Assembly (NCBI RefSeq): GCF_000429405.1
Contig: NZ_KE386901.1
Coordinates: 11,001 to 64,330 of the forward strand
Reading direction: 5' to 3'
From: Algoriphagus marincola DSM 16067
GTDB lineage: Bacteria; Bacteroidota; Bacteroidia; Cytophagales; Cyclobacteriaceae
DNA: 53,330 bases
The translations under genes were made by a program, and so were the position numbers. Below the pieces are notes generated by a model. That model made no database searches. It had not been told where the DNA came from and saw only the letters and a list, made by a program, of their open reading frames with translations. This document shows positions 9,357 through 17,246 of this stretch, piece after piece; the stretch's first letter is position 1; the number at the start of each line of letters is the position of its first letter.

Positions 9357-9752
9357 CTAAGTTTTCAGACAAGATCTTACGATTTCAATTCCCTCTTCAT
9401 TTATTGGTTTATTGAAAAAACCTTTGATAAAATCATACTCATCTGCCATTTTTCGATGAGCACTTGAAATAGAGGAGGTAAGCAAAAAAATATGCATATC
9501 CTCAATTTGATTTTTACTTAATTCATTTAAAACATCAAAGCCACTCATCTCTGGCATATTGATATCTAAAAGCAAAACAATCACTCCCCCTACCCTATGT
9601 CTTTCTTTCAAAAAGCTTAATCCTTTTACAGGGGATGTAAAAGACTTAAACTCCACCTGTTCATTAATTACTTGCTTTTTCTCCAACAATTTACGAGTTA
9701 CCAAAATACATATGGGGTCATCGTCAATAGAAATAATTGATTTAGGAAGCAT
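9357..9752 (-). CDS. Single-domain response regulator
   Basis: A 131-aa receiver domain with no output domain: acidic pocket D10-D12, phospho-acceptor D63 in LLLDINMPEMSG, T92 (LLTSS) and K115 (FNKP). The frame opens earlier at 9794, but the ATG at 9752 (MLPKSIISIDDD) starts exactly at the fold and overlaps the last 11 bases of the kinase gene, so it is the likely start and implies translational coupling. Lacking a DNA-binding domain, it probably passes the signal by protein contact or phosphotransfer. The pair lies between the eCIS and its effector relic, so a link to control of injection is possible but only inferred. Confidence 0.88.
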   Translation of the reverse strand: MLPKSIISIDDDPICILVTRKLLEKKQVINEQVEFKSFTSPVKGLSFLKERHRVGGVIVLLLDINMPEMSGFDVLNELSKNQIEDMHIFLLTSSISSAHRKMADEYDFIKGFFNKPINEEGIEIVRSCLKT

Positions 9753-12063
9753 TTGGAAGGAAAATTTTAAAAACAGCTTTACTTTTTTCATCATTGATCA
9801 GCGATAAATCTCCACCAATCAGTTCTAAAAGAATTCGAGCGGATTTTAACTTCCATACTTCTAACTCTGAAAAACCTGTTAGTGAAAAATCATCCAGACC
9901 ATTGGTTATTTGATTGAATTCAGAGATGATCTCAAGTTTTGCTATTGAATTTTCCATTTGGCAAGCAGAAATCTTAAGTTTAAATGGAAGGTCCCTTAGC
10001 CTATTATTATATGCGAATGAGAAAATTTGATTTAAAGAAAGACTTAAATAATCCAAAGAAGTCAAAATCAAAAAATCTGGAGGAATATTCATTTCTATTT
10101 CATTAATCCCATAGTTAAAATATGGGAAATTTTTGGAAATAATACTTTTAATCAGAATACCTAATTCAACAGGTTGAATATTGCCTGTTTCCGACATTTC
10201 AAAATTAGTAATGGTATCTAATTCAGAGATGATTTCCTCTAGTCGATCCAAACACAATTTAAATGAATCTAGAAACATATTTTTTTCTTCAGGACTGTCA
10301 GAGAGTTCGATTAATTTGTAGAGTCCGGATAAATTAGAAATTTGACCTCTGAAAAGATGAGAAGTGATATTATTGAATTCTACCAGTTTGGCATTAAGAA
10401 ATGAAGTTAATCTTGAAACTTTTCTGATCTCCTGTTCTTGTTCGATTTTATGAGTTACATCTTGACCAATCCAGAGAAGTCCTTCTGAATGCTTTGGCCC
10501 AAGAAATACCACATCCCATTCACAATAGATTTTTTTACCTTGTTTTGTAAACTGCTTTAGAGTGGATCTGAAAATTTCCCCGGGGTTTTGTATGGCTTTC
10601 TTTGCCATCTCTTCTGACTCGAGAAGACTGCTTTCGTCCAGAACGGAAATATCTGCTGTATCTCCTCCTTCATAATTTTGGTCAAAACCAAAATGAGTTT
10701 TGTAGTATTGGTTCATAAAGATGACCTCTTTTGAGACAGTCATCCTAAAAATGAAAAAAGAGTTGTTGTTGACAAGGCTTTCCAATAACTGGGTCCTTTT
10801 TTCAAGTAAGAAATTGGCACGCTCCAGTCTGTTTTTAACCTCCATGTCTTCAGAAATGTCCTGAATACTACCAATGATCTTCTGAACTTTCCCATCGGTT
10901 TTGATGGGATTCCCCAAAACTTTCACCCATTTGATTTGCCCATTATTGGACTTAAAGCGGTAATTGCTATTGTAAGGCTTTCCAGTTTGTATACTCTTTT
11001 CAAAATCCTCCTCCATTTGCTTAAAACTTTCTTCAGGATAAAAGCTTTTCACAAACTCTAAATTCAATTTTACACTGGAATCTAGACCATAAATTTTATA
11101 GGTGTTTTCTGTCCAAAAAATAGTATTTGCTTCTAAATCTACCTCCCAAGCTCCTATAATGCTTTGTTTTTCAAGTTCCTGCATTAGCGATTGGTATAAT
11201 CGCAAATCCTCTTGTAATTCAACCGCTTGAGTAATTTCCTTAAAAACGATTATTAATGATTCAGCTGATTTATAATAATCTAAATGAAAGATTCTTTTTT
11301 TTGATTCTAATTTATATTCCAGAGACCCTTTATTCCCTCCTTTCGTTAACAATTGCTTTTTTACCACTGAAATTAATTCTTCAAATGAATTTTGGTAATT
11401 TCCATTTAGTGATTGGTAAGCATCAAAATCAAAACTAAAATCTGAAGGGAGAAGAAGCAATTCCCTGGTATGATCGCCCAAGATGACTGATTTTTGATCA
11501 TAGTGTATGATGAGCGCCCCGACTTTTGCAATATCAGCAACTTTATAAACAGTCTCTCTCCACTTTTCTATTTCTATTTTTTCTTGGCGAATCTGAAAAT
11601 TGGATTTATGAATTTCCAATAAATTATTTGCCTGCCGGGCCAATAGTCTTAGATTTCTCAACTGAAACTCGTTCAGTACTTTTGGTTCAAAATCAATCAC
11701 ACAGCAAGTACCCATTATGTTTCCTCCACTTGAAAATAATGGGAAACCAGCATAAAACTGAACACCAAATTCCTTCAAAGCAGGATGATCATTTAACTCT
11801 GGATCAGAATTAAGGTCAGGTACCAATAAAAAATCAAGCTGTTCCTCCTTCACCTTCTTACAAATTGAATATTTGATTGGAGTCTCTTTGATATCTAATC
11901 CAAAAGATGATTTAAACCACTGTCTTTCAGGCTCAAGCAATACGATTAACCCTACAGAACAACCACAAACCTCAGCAGCCATCCTCGTAATTTCGTCAAA
12001 CAGACTGTCTTTTCCCGAATCCAAAACATGATATGTCTGAAGGTCAGTAAATCCTAAATCCAT
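9742..12063 (-). CDS. GAF-PAS sensor histidine kinase with diverged ATPase domain
   Basis: A 773-aa soluble sensor. About residues 10-160 form a GAF domain (GFPLFSSGGNIMGTCCVID), followed by a weak PAS-like region, two clear PAS/PAC modules (about 285-410, with GSIQDISEDMEVKNRLE, and 420-540, with GLLWIGQDVTHK), a coiled linker and a dimerisation helix with the candidate phospho-accepting His near 569 (SHLFRGQISNLSGL). The C-terminal region ends in a GHKL-like KIFLP strand, but the usual DxGxG nucleotide lid is not recognisable, so kinase activity is uncertain. No membrane segment is present. The response regulator gene overlaps its 3' end. A perfect -7-type TACATTTG lies at 12143-12150 upstream, though without a well-spaced -33 box. 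Confidence 0.85.
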   Translation of the reverse strand: MDLGFTDLQTYHVLDSGKDSLFDEITRMAAEVCGCSVGLIVLLEPERQWFKSSFGLDIKETPIKYSICKKVKEEQLDFLLVPDLNSDPELNDHPALKEFGVQFYAGFPLFSSGGNIMGTCCVIDFEPKVLNEFQLRNLRLLARQANNLLEIHKSNFQIRQEKIEIEKWRETVYKVADIAKVGALIIHYDQKSVILGDHTRELLLLPSDFSFDFDAYQSLNGNYQNSFEELISVVKKQLLTKGGNKGSLEYKLESKKRIFHLDYYKSAESLIIVFKEITQAVELQEDLRLYQSLMQELEKQSIIGAWEVDLEANTIFWTENTYKIYGLDSSVKLNLEFVKSFYPEESFKQMEEDFEKSIQTGKPYNSNYRFKSNNGQIKWVKVLGNPIKTDGKVQKIIGSIQDISEDMEVKNRLERANFLLEKRTQLLESLVNNNSFFIFRMTVSKEVIFMNQYYKTHFGFDQNYEGGDTADISVLDESSLLESEEMAKKAIQNPGEIFRSTLKQFTKQGKKIYCEWDVVFLGPKHSEGLLWIGQDVTHKIEQEQEIRKVSRLTSFLNAKLVEFNNITSHLFRGQISNLSGLYKLIELSDSPEEKNMFLDSFKLCLDRLEEIISELDTITNFEMSETGNIQPVELGILIKSIISKNFPYFNYGINEIEMNIPPDFLILTSLDYLSLSLNQIFSFAYNNRLRDLPFKLKISACQMENSIAKLEIISEFNQITNGLDDFSLTGFSELEVWKLKSARILLELIGGDLSLINDEKSKAVFKIFLPNAS

Positions 12064-12656
12064 TTTTTTATATATAAATTACAATAAAAATAGAATAAAT
12101 AAACATAATTTAATTATTTCTTAAAATAACAAAATATTTATACAAATGTACATAATAAATTTAATAACGGGAGTCAATTATGGGAACTGGATTAAATCAT
12201 AGGTCAGATAAGGGTCAATCAAATATTAAAAGCTAGCAGAAAAACCTCAGACATTCCTCGGAGGATTGCTTACAGAAATATTTGATTTAATTATCAAATC
12301 GGAATCACGACATATCCTAGCCTCGCCCGATCAGTCAATATCCCATTGCTAACATAGTCATATCGGTACCCCCAACCTATCCGAACCCGAGCCGATAAAA
12401 GTACCTTAAGATTAATATCATTGTTATGTGGCAGATCTCTTTGGATCAGGTATCTGGCATTGGTTACTAAGTCCACTTTCGGACTGGACTAAGTCTATCT
12501 CGAAACCCTTAATGGATAATGTTGAAAGCCGGATATCTGGTATATAAAAACATCTCCAGAGATCAACCGCCCAAATTCACCCACCTTACCCGGAAACTAA
12601 AATAATAATTTAAGTTTGTTAGCTCCAAACCATAAGCATCATCAAAAATTCAAAAA
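12064..12656 (-). other. 593-bp gap with a possible gene relic at 12294-12489
   Basis: No convincing intact gene is present. A short minus-strand frame at 12294-12489 encodes an aromatic, beta-strand-like end (SARVRIGWGYRYDY, then GYVVIPI and stop) that resembles the C-terminus of an outer-membrane beta-barrel protein, but it lacks a plausible start and upstream part. It is best taken as a relic. AT-rich sequence upstream of the kinase gene occupies 12064-12170. Confidence 0.3.
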
Positions 12657-14897
12657 TCAAATCATTCCTGCCACATCATCCAACTTGGATGAAGCCGCCC
12701 ACACACTGTTTAAATCCCCAAGGTTAACCTTCGTCAAGGCATCATAAAGAATTTGGGTTTCTGCACTTCTATTTGCACTTTTATCTAGTCCCCCAAAACT
12801 TTCTGCCTTCGCCTTTACTTTAGCAAGAATTTTATCAGGATCTCCTCCTTTTGAAATCAAAGATTTAATTTCTGATATTCCTTTCGGAGTAAAGAAAAAG
12901 AAGGTTTTTGAGCTCCAGCTTTTATTAGTTACAGTGGTAAGTTTTAAAAGCATAGAAGCGTGTGCTCCTTCTAATGATTCTGGCTTTTCCAGTTGTGGTG
13001 CATCTTCTTTTGGTTTTTCTGTTAACCCCAAAAACGCACCGACCTCTTTTGCAGTTTCTTCTACAGCTCCAATAAGTTTTCGGAATTTAGATTCTGAATC
13101 TCTTAAATTATGTAGGGCAATAGCACAGACTTCAAAATATTCCTGATTCCAACTTTCCTCAATTCCTAAAAAAACTCTTCCCGGTCCCTGAATATTGATC
13201 AAAGAGTCACTTAGGGCATCCAACTGTGCCTTATACCGTGGATCTCCCTCAACCTGTCCTTTCAAGACTTCATACCTTTTTCGGGCCATCATGAACTCCC
13301 TTCTTTGACCCTCAAACTGTTTGGCAAATTCTATTCGGTTTCGGATATCTCCAAAAAATCCACCTACTTCCCCTCCTACCTTTCCGGAAGCCTCAATAGC
13401 TTTCCCCTTTACTTCCTCTATTTTCTTATTGATCTTTTTATATTTCTGATAAAGCTCATAAGCCTGTTTAGCATCATCTAGAGTGACCTCTTTTAAAGCA
13501 TCTGCTATTAGACTAGATGAAGCTTCCGGTTCGCTTTCTCCCTTATCCTTTTTCGGTCTTTTATCTTTTTTTGGCTTATCGCTCTCCTTTTCCCTGGATC
13601 CAAAAATACTGAATATACTACCCGAGGATTCAGATTCATCATCAGGGGAGTCCGGTAAACTCGGTATTTGTTTCATCGCTTCCCATAAGCTACCTCCAAC
13701 TTCCTTGGCAATTTCAAACTTTTCTTCATAGCTCAATTGACCCCAGATTAGTTTAAGAGCCTCTTTCGGATAGTTCGTCTCTTCCTTTTCTCCAGAAATC
13801 AGACCTTTAGTCTTTGTTTCTGCCTTTTCTTTTCCCTTTTCTCGGTACTTCGCCTCCCAATCTTCCCCTTTCTTTGCCAAAGCAGTCACGATGGTTTTCG
13901 TTTGCTGTATGAGCTCGGAAACCTTTTCATCAAATACAGGGCGTTCCTTTTTATTGACTTTTTGCACTACCAATTGGGTATTTGTAGAAGCCACTTCCCT
14001 TTCTTCCTTCAGTTGGATTTGAGCTTGAGAGCCTACTTGTAATGCTTTAGCCCCCATAGCATCGGCTTCCTTTTCCAGCCCTTCATCGTCATTCACATTA
14101 ACCTTCCCTTTTAACTGACGAGTAGGCTTCACTCTACCCTGCTTCTGCTGGACTACATGCCAAGCTTCATGGGCTAAGTGCTTTTCTTGTCCCGGGGCAA
14201 TGTGAATCTGGGTTCCCTGCGCAAAGGCATGCGCATGAAGTTGAGTTGGGGCCTTGGAATTGTAATGGACCTTAACATCATCCAAGCTGTACCCTGAAAG
14301 GTTCTCCACCCCGGATTTAAGTTGATCCGGTAAGCCGGTTTGATTCTCCTTTCTTTGTAAACTATCCTCTCTACCAATCAAATTCGATGTATCAGAAGCG
14401 CTGCTTTTTTCTTTCAATTGCAGTTCTTCTTCATCTTCCACACCCTTCATTTGCAGTTCCTCCTCCTCCATTTCAGCCAATTGGACCTGCCCATCCACTA
14501 GTTTCATCTGCAATTCATCCTCTTCCTCCAATGTTGCCATTTGAAGTTCATCCTCCTCATCCATACCCATCATCTGCAATTCATCCTCCTCCATTTCAGC
14601 CATTTGGACCTGCCCATCCTCCAGTTTCATTTGCATCTCCTCTTCTTCATCCATTTCTGCCATTTGGATTTCTTCCTCCTCGCCCATACTCTTCATCTGT
14701 AGCTCCTCCTCTTCTGAGCCTACTCTTTGAATAGATTCTTTTCCATTTTTTGAATTCAGCATGGAGGCAAGCTGCTGTTGAAGGATACTTTCTGATCGAT
14801 TGTCTTTTAACTGAGCTATAGGTTTTTGATCATTCAATACAGAATCAGGGTTTTTACCTGGTTTTACTTTTGCGGATGACTTAATGATTTTTCCCAT
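12657..14897 (-). CDS. eCIS-core (DUF4157) effector with acidic repeat array
   Basis: A 746-aa protein at the distal end of the eCIS operon. Residues 1-60 are polar, 61-162 form an acidic array, and about 190-262 form the DUF4157/eCIS core domain (LPDQLKSGVENLSG, VHYNSKAP, AHAFAQGTQIHIAPGQEKHLAHEAWHVVQQ) with an HEAWH zinc-binding-type motif at 243-247. The rest (about 320-746) is rich in Lys/Glu helices, has a small hydrophobic Gly-rich stretch (SGKVGGEVGGFFG), and matches no toxin family I recognise. DUF4157 proteins are the commonest cargo or effector class of eCIS loci, so a payload role is inferred. The frame opens at 15017, inside the upstream gene; ATG 14897 (MGKIIKSSAK) leaves a 20-base spacer and is preferred. 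A decayed 3' copy lies at 8520-8910. Confidence 0.85.
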   Translation of the reverse strand: MGKIIKSSAKVKPGKNPDSVLNDQKPIAQLKDNRSESILQQQLASMLNSKNGKESIQRVGSEEEELQMKSMGEEEEIQMAEMDEEEEMQMKLEDGQVQMAEMEEDELQMMGMDEEDELQMATLEEEDELQMKLVDGQVQLAEMEEEELQMKGVEDEEELQLKEKSSASDTSNLIGREDSLQRKENQTGLPDQLKSGVENLSGYSLDDVKVHYNSKAPTQLHAHAFAQGTQIHIAPGQEKHLAHEAWHVVQQKQGRVKPTRQLKGKVNVNDDEGLEKEADAMGAKALQVGSQAQIQLKEEREVASTNTQLVVQKVNKKERPVFDEKVSELIQQTKTIVTALAKKGEDWEAKYREKGKEKAETKTKGLISGEKEETNYPKEALKLIWGQLSYEEKFEIAKEVGGSLWEAMKQIPSLPDSPDDESESSGSIFSIFGSREKESDKPKKDKRPKKDKGESEPEASSSLIADALKEVTLDDAKQAYELYQKYKKINKKIEEVKGKAIEASGKVGGEVGGFFGDIRNRIEFAKQFEGQRREFMMARKRYEVLKGQVEGDPRYKAQLDALSDSLINIQGPGRVFLGIEESWNQEYFEVCAIALHNLRDSESKFRKLIGAVEETAKEVGAFLGLTEKPKEDAPQLEKPESLEGAHASMLLKLTTVTNKSWSSKTFFFFTPKGISEIKSLISKGGDPDKILAKVKAKAESFGGLDKSANRSAETQILYDALTKVNLGDLNSVWAASSKLDDVAGMI
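14412..14717 (-). repeat. Acidic EE-QM repeat array within the DUF4157 effector
   Basis: About nine units of 9-14 residues alternate Glu/Asp runs with LQM or VQM, for example EEEEIQMAEMD and EEDELQMATLE. Two units contain LEDGQVQMAEMEE and LVDGQVQLAEMEE, showing a higher-order repeat of three to four units. It is predicted to be unstructured and strongly negative. Confidence 0.8.
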
Positions 14898-14917
14898 AGC
14901 TCTGTAATTTACTGATT

Positions 14918-17245
14918 TTAAGGCAAATCCTTTTGTGTGAAGGTTTTTGAAATACGTAATCGATGAATAATGATTCCAGCTAAAATTCCTATTAAAAAGA
15001 TAATCATCACACCCCATATAGTCACTTCGTTGCTTCCCGCACCGATATATTGAAAATGGGTGTCAAAAAAAAGATAGAAGAATAAACTAATGAAAGAAAG
15101 CAATCCAAAAGTGATCGTCAAAGCTATGAGAAGACTTCTAAAGCTCCATTCTTCTCCGTTTCGCCTAAGCCCTATAAACATGATAGCTACTGAAATAATC
15201 AGAGCGATAAAAAAGGAAATAAATGCGACTAGATTTATTTCAGCATACCTATCCCATCTTCCTAAAAGACAAATGCATTCCAAGTCTGAATCAAGTGAGT
15301 AATAATCAGTACCGGGGTATTTGGAAAATTTACTTTCATAGTCCCAATAACTTTGAATCCCTTTCTGATCTGCCAGCACTTTTAAACTATCACTATCAGG
15401 GTAAATTTCGTAGTAGCAATATTCTTCTTTTGGCTTTTTGTTAGGATCCCCAATATAAATATCATTTAGACCGGCCCATTGAATATCCCTACTGTAGCTC
15501 TTGAGGTAATCCAGAAAGGACGGCTGATCTATTGGCTTTTCTATTTGTATTTTCTGACTAGACAATACCAGTGAATCCAATTCAATCATGCTTGCACCAA
15601 GCACATCCCAAAGTGAGGTAGAGCCCCCCTCAGTGCCTAAACCCAAAATAGCCACTCCACCAAGATTATTATCTAATAACCACTGATACTTGGTAGCTAA
15701 GCCCATTGGATCCGTAAACCAGAGTTGCTTTAATCCTACTCCATCTTTATAATTTAAATAGGAGGAAGACTGAATAGGATCGAATCCTACAACCGCACCG
15801 GTTTCACTTTCCAAGGCTCTTGTTAGAATTGCCTGGCTCTCTAGGTAGTCGACGATGGTTCCAAAATCCTTTGCTCTGCTACCTGGAACAAAGTCCCGCA
15901 TCTCCCAGAAAATGCCTTCGTAGCTAAGCGTCACAACTAATTTATTGACAGGTACTTTCCCGTTTGCGTAAAAATTTACTGCATTTTCAATCGATCCCCT
16001 CAAACTGACTTGGTCTGGAAAAAGTGGACTCAGGGAGAATGGAATTGTAGTTTTTTCGATATTAAGTCTCTGTGTCTGAATTAGGTAGTAATCAATCCAT
16101 GGGTTCAGGTTAGCATAATCCAAACTCGAAGCTATCTGAATCTGTGAGCTATTTGCCAAAGGAGGAACATTGAGTGTAAGGATTAAGCTATTATCAACCT
16201 CACTAAGGCTTGCCTTCAATTTGGAAACAAAGGCTGAAACAGCTTTGCTATCACTTGATCGAAGTCCAGTCAAGTTTAAATTGAGACCATTTAACCCATT
16301 TGCGATTATCAGTTCATTAATTCGGGTGAAAAAGCGAGTAGCCATACCTGCATTGCTAATCAATTCTCTAGTACGCTGTGAAGAACTGGTTTCTACTGAA
16401 AGGGATATCCGCTTTCCAAAAGCCAAACCCTTGGATAAGACCGCTGAATCCAAAACTGCCTTTAATCCTTTTGGATTGGCTTCCAGCCCATCAGAACCCA
16501 CTTGATAACTATCGAGGACCAAATCAGTCAGGTAATTCAGATTATATTCCTGAAAATTATTTGTGCTTCCATACCATCCAAAAACTGGCTTTTTTGCTTT
16601 TAAACAGAATTGATAATTGACTATCAAGGTGTCAGCTAAGGTATCCTGCAACACAAGTAAGCCTGGAGCACCGCAAGACAATCCTACCTTTCTCAATTCT
16701 ACCAGCGCGGCATTAAGTTTGATTTTTTCCGCTGCCTTCTCCTTTTGAGATTCATCCAAAAGTCCCTGAAGCACATTTCCCAATTGAACCTGAATTGAAT
16801 CTACCAGGGTTTGTGGTGCCTTCGAGTCCAGATTTCTAATTGTTTTGGCAATCTCATTCTGAATTTTAAAAGTAGTATCTCTGGTGACAGACAATTGATT
16901 CGTCAGTTCTAAAAGTTCATCAGCAATCAGTTGTACAGTGACAGAATCAATCGCCAAATCTCCTGAAGTTGTCAAACTTCTAATCAAATCAACAACTCTT
17001 TCCCTTTCCTTCCTATTCCTGTTTTCACGAAAGCGAAAAGGTTGAACCAGTTTATTAATGAGGCCAGTTCGAGCAGAATCACTTACATCAATAGTGTCTC
17101 TCATGATCAGCTCGGAAGGTGGTATGGTATCTTTTTGGGCAAATACCAGTGAATTTCCAAAAGCAAAAAGAAGTAGGCCAAAAGTCAATATGGACTTAAG
17201 GAAACTTGGTCGAAACTTGACGATATATGTTGTCAGATAATTCAT
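14918..17245 (-). CDS. Membrane-anchored GH18-like protein with lost catalytic residues
   Basis: A 775-aa protein: signal peptide/first membrane helix (about 10-36), a helical region (60-190), a GH18-like barrel (about 215-560; FGWYGSTNNFQEYNLNYL, later LWFTDPMGLATKYQWLLDNNLGGVAILGLG), and three C-terminal membrane helices (about 669-693, 704-728, 741-763). In active GH18 enzymes the fourth strand carries DGxDxDxE. Here residues 319-326 read NGLNLNLT, so all three Asp are Asn and the catalytic Glu is Thr. Hydrolysis is therefore unlikely, and glycan binding or a scaffold role is more likely. The start follows the tape-measure stop by one base, so the gene belongs to the eCIS operon. It may connect the injection machine to the envelope; that is inference. 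Confidence 0.8.
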   Translation of the reverse strand: MNYLTTYIVKFRPSFLKSILTFGLLLFAFGNSLVFAQKDTIPPSELIMRDTIDVSDSARTGLINKLVQPFRFRENRNRKERERVVDLIRSLTTSGDLAIDSVTVQLIADELLELTNQLSVTRDTTFKIQNEIAKTIRNLDSKAPQTLVDSIQVQLGNVLQGLLDESQKEKAAEKIKLNAALVELRKVGLSCGAPGLLVLQDTLADTLIVNYQFCLKAKKPVFGWYGSTNNFQEYNLNYLTDLVLDSYQVGSDGLEANPKGLKAVLDSAVLSKGLAFGKRISLSVETSSSQRTRELISNAGMATRFFTRINELIIANGLNGLNLNLTGLRSSDSKAVSAFVSKLKASLSEVDNSLILTLNVPPLANSSQIQIASSLDYANLNPWIDYYLIQTQRLNIEKTTIPFSLSPLFPDQVSLRGSIENAVNFYANGKVPVNKLVVTLSYEGIFWEMRDFVPGSRAKDFGTIVDYLESQAILTRALESETGAVVGFDPIQSSSYLNYKDGVGLKQLWFTDPMGLATKYQWLLDNNLGGVAILGLGTEGGSTSLWDVLGASMIELDSLVLSSQKIQIEKPIDQPSFLDYLKSYSRDIQWAGLNDIYIGDPNKKPKEEYCYYEIYPDSDSLKVLADQKGIQSYWDYESKFSKYPGTDYYSLDSDLECICLLGRWDRYAEINLVAFISFFIALIISVAIMFIGLRRNGEEWSFRSLLIALTITFGLLSFISLFFYLFFDTHFQYIGAGSNEVTIWGVMIIFLIGILAGIIIHRLRISKTFTQKDLP

Positions 17246-17246
17246 T

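Noticed and set aside
14412..14717. Possible CRISPR array because of short regular repeats
   Set aside because: The units are coding, variable in length, and have no equal spacers; they are protein repeats. No CRISPR array or cas gene was seen in the window.
14387..14734. Plus-strand Pro-rich frame opposite the acidic repeats
   Set aside because: It is the complement of the Glu/Gln/Met repeat codons; its regularity comes from the real repeats on the minus strand.
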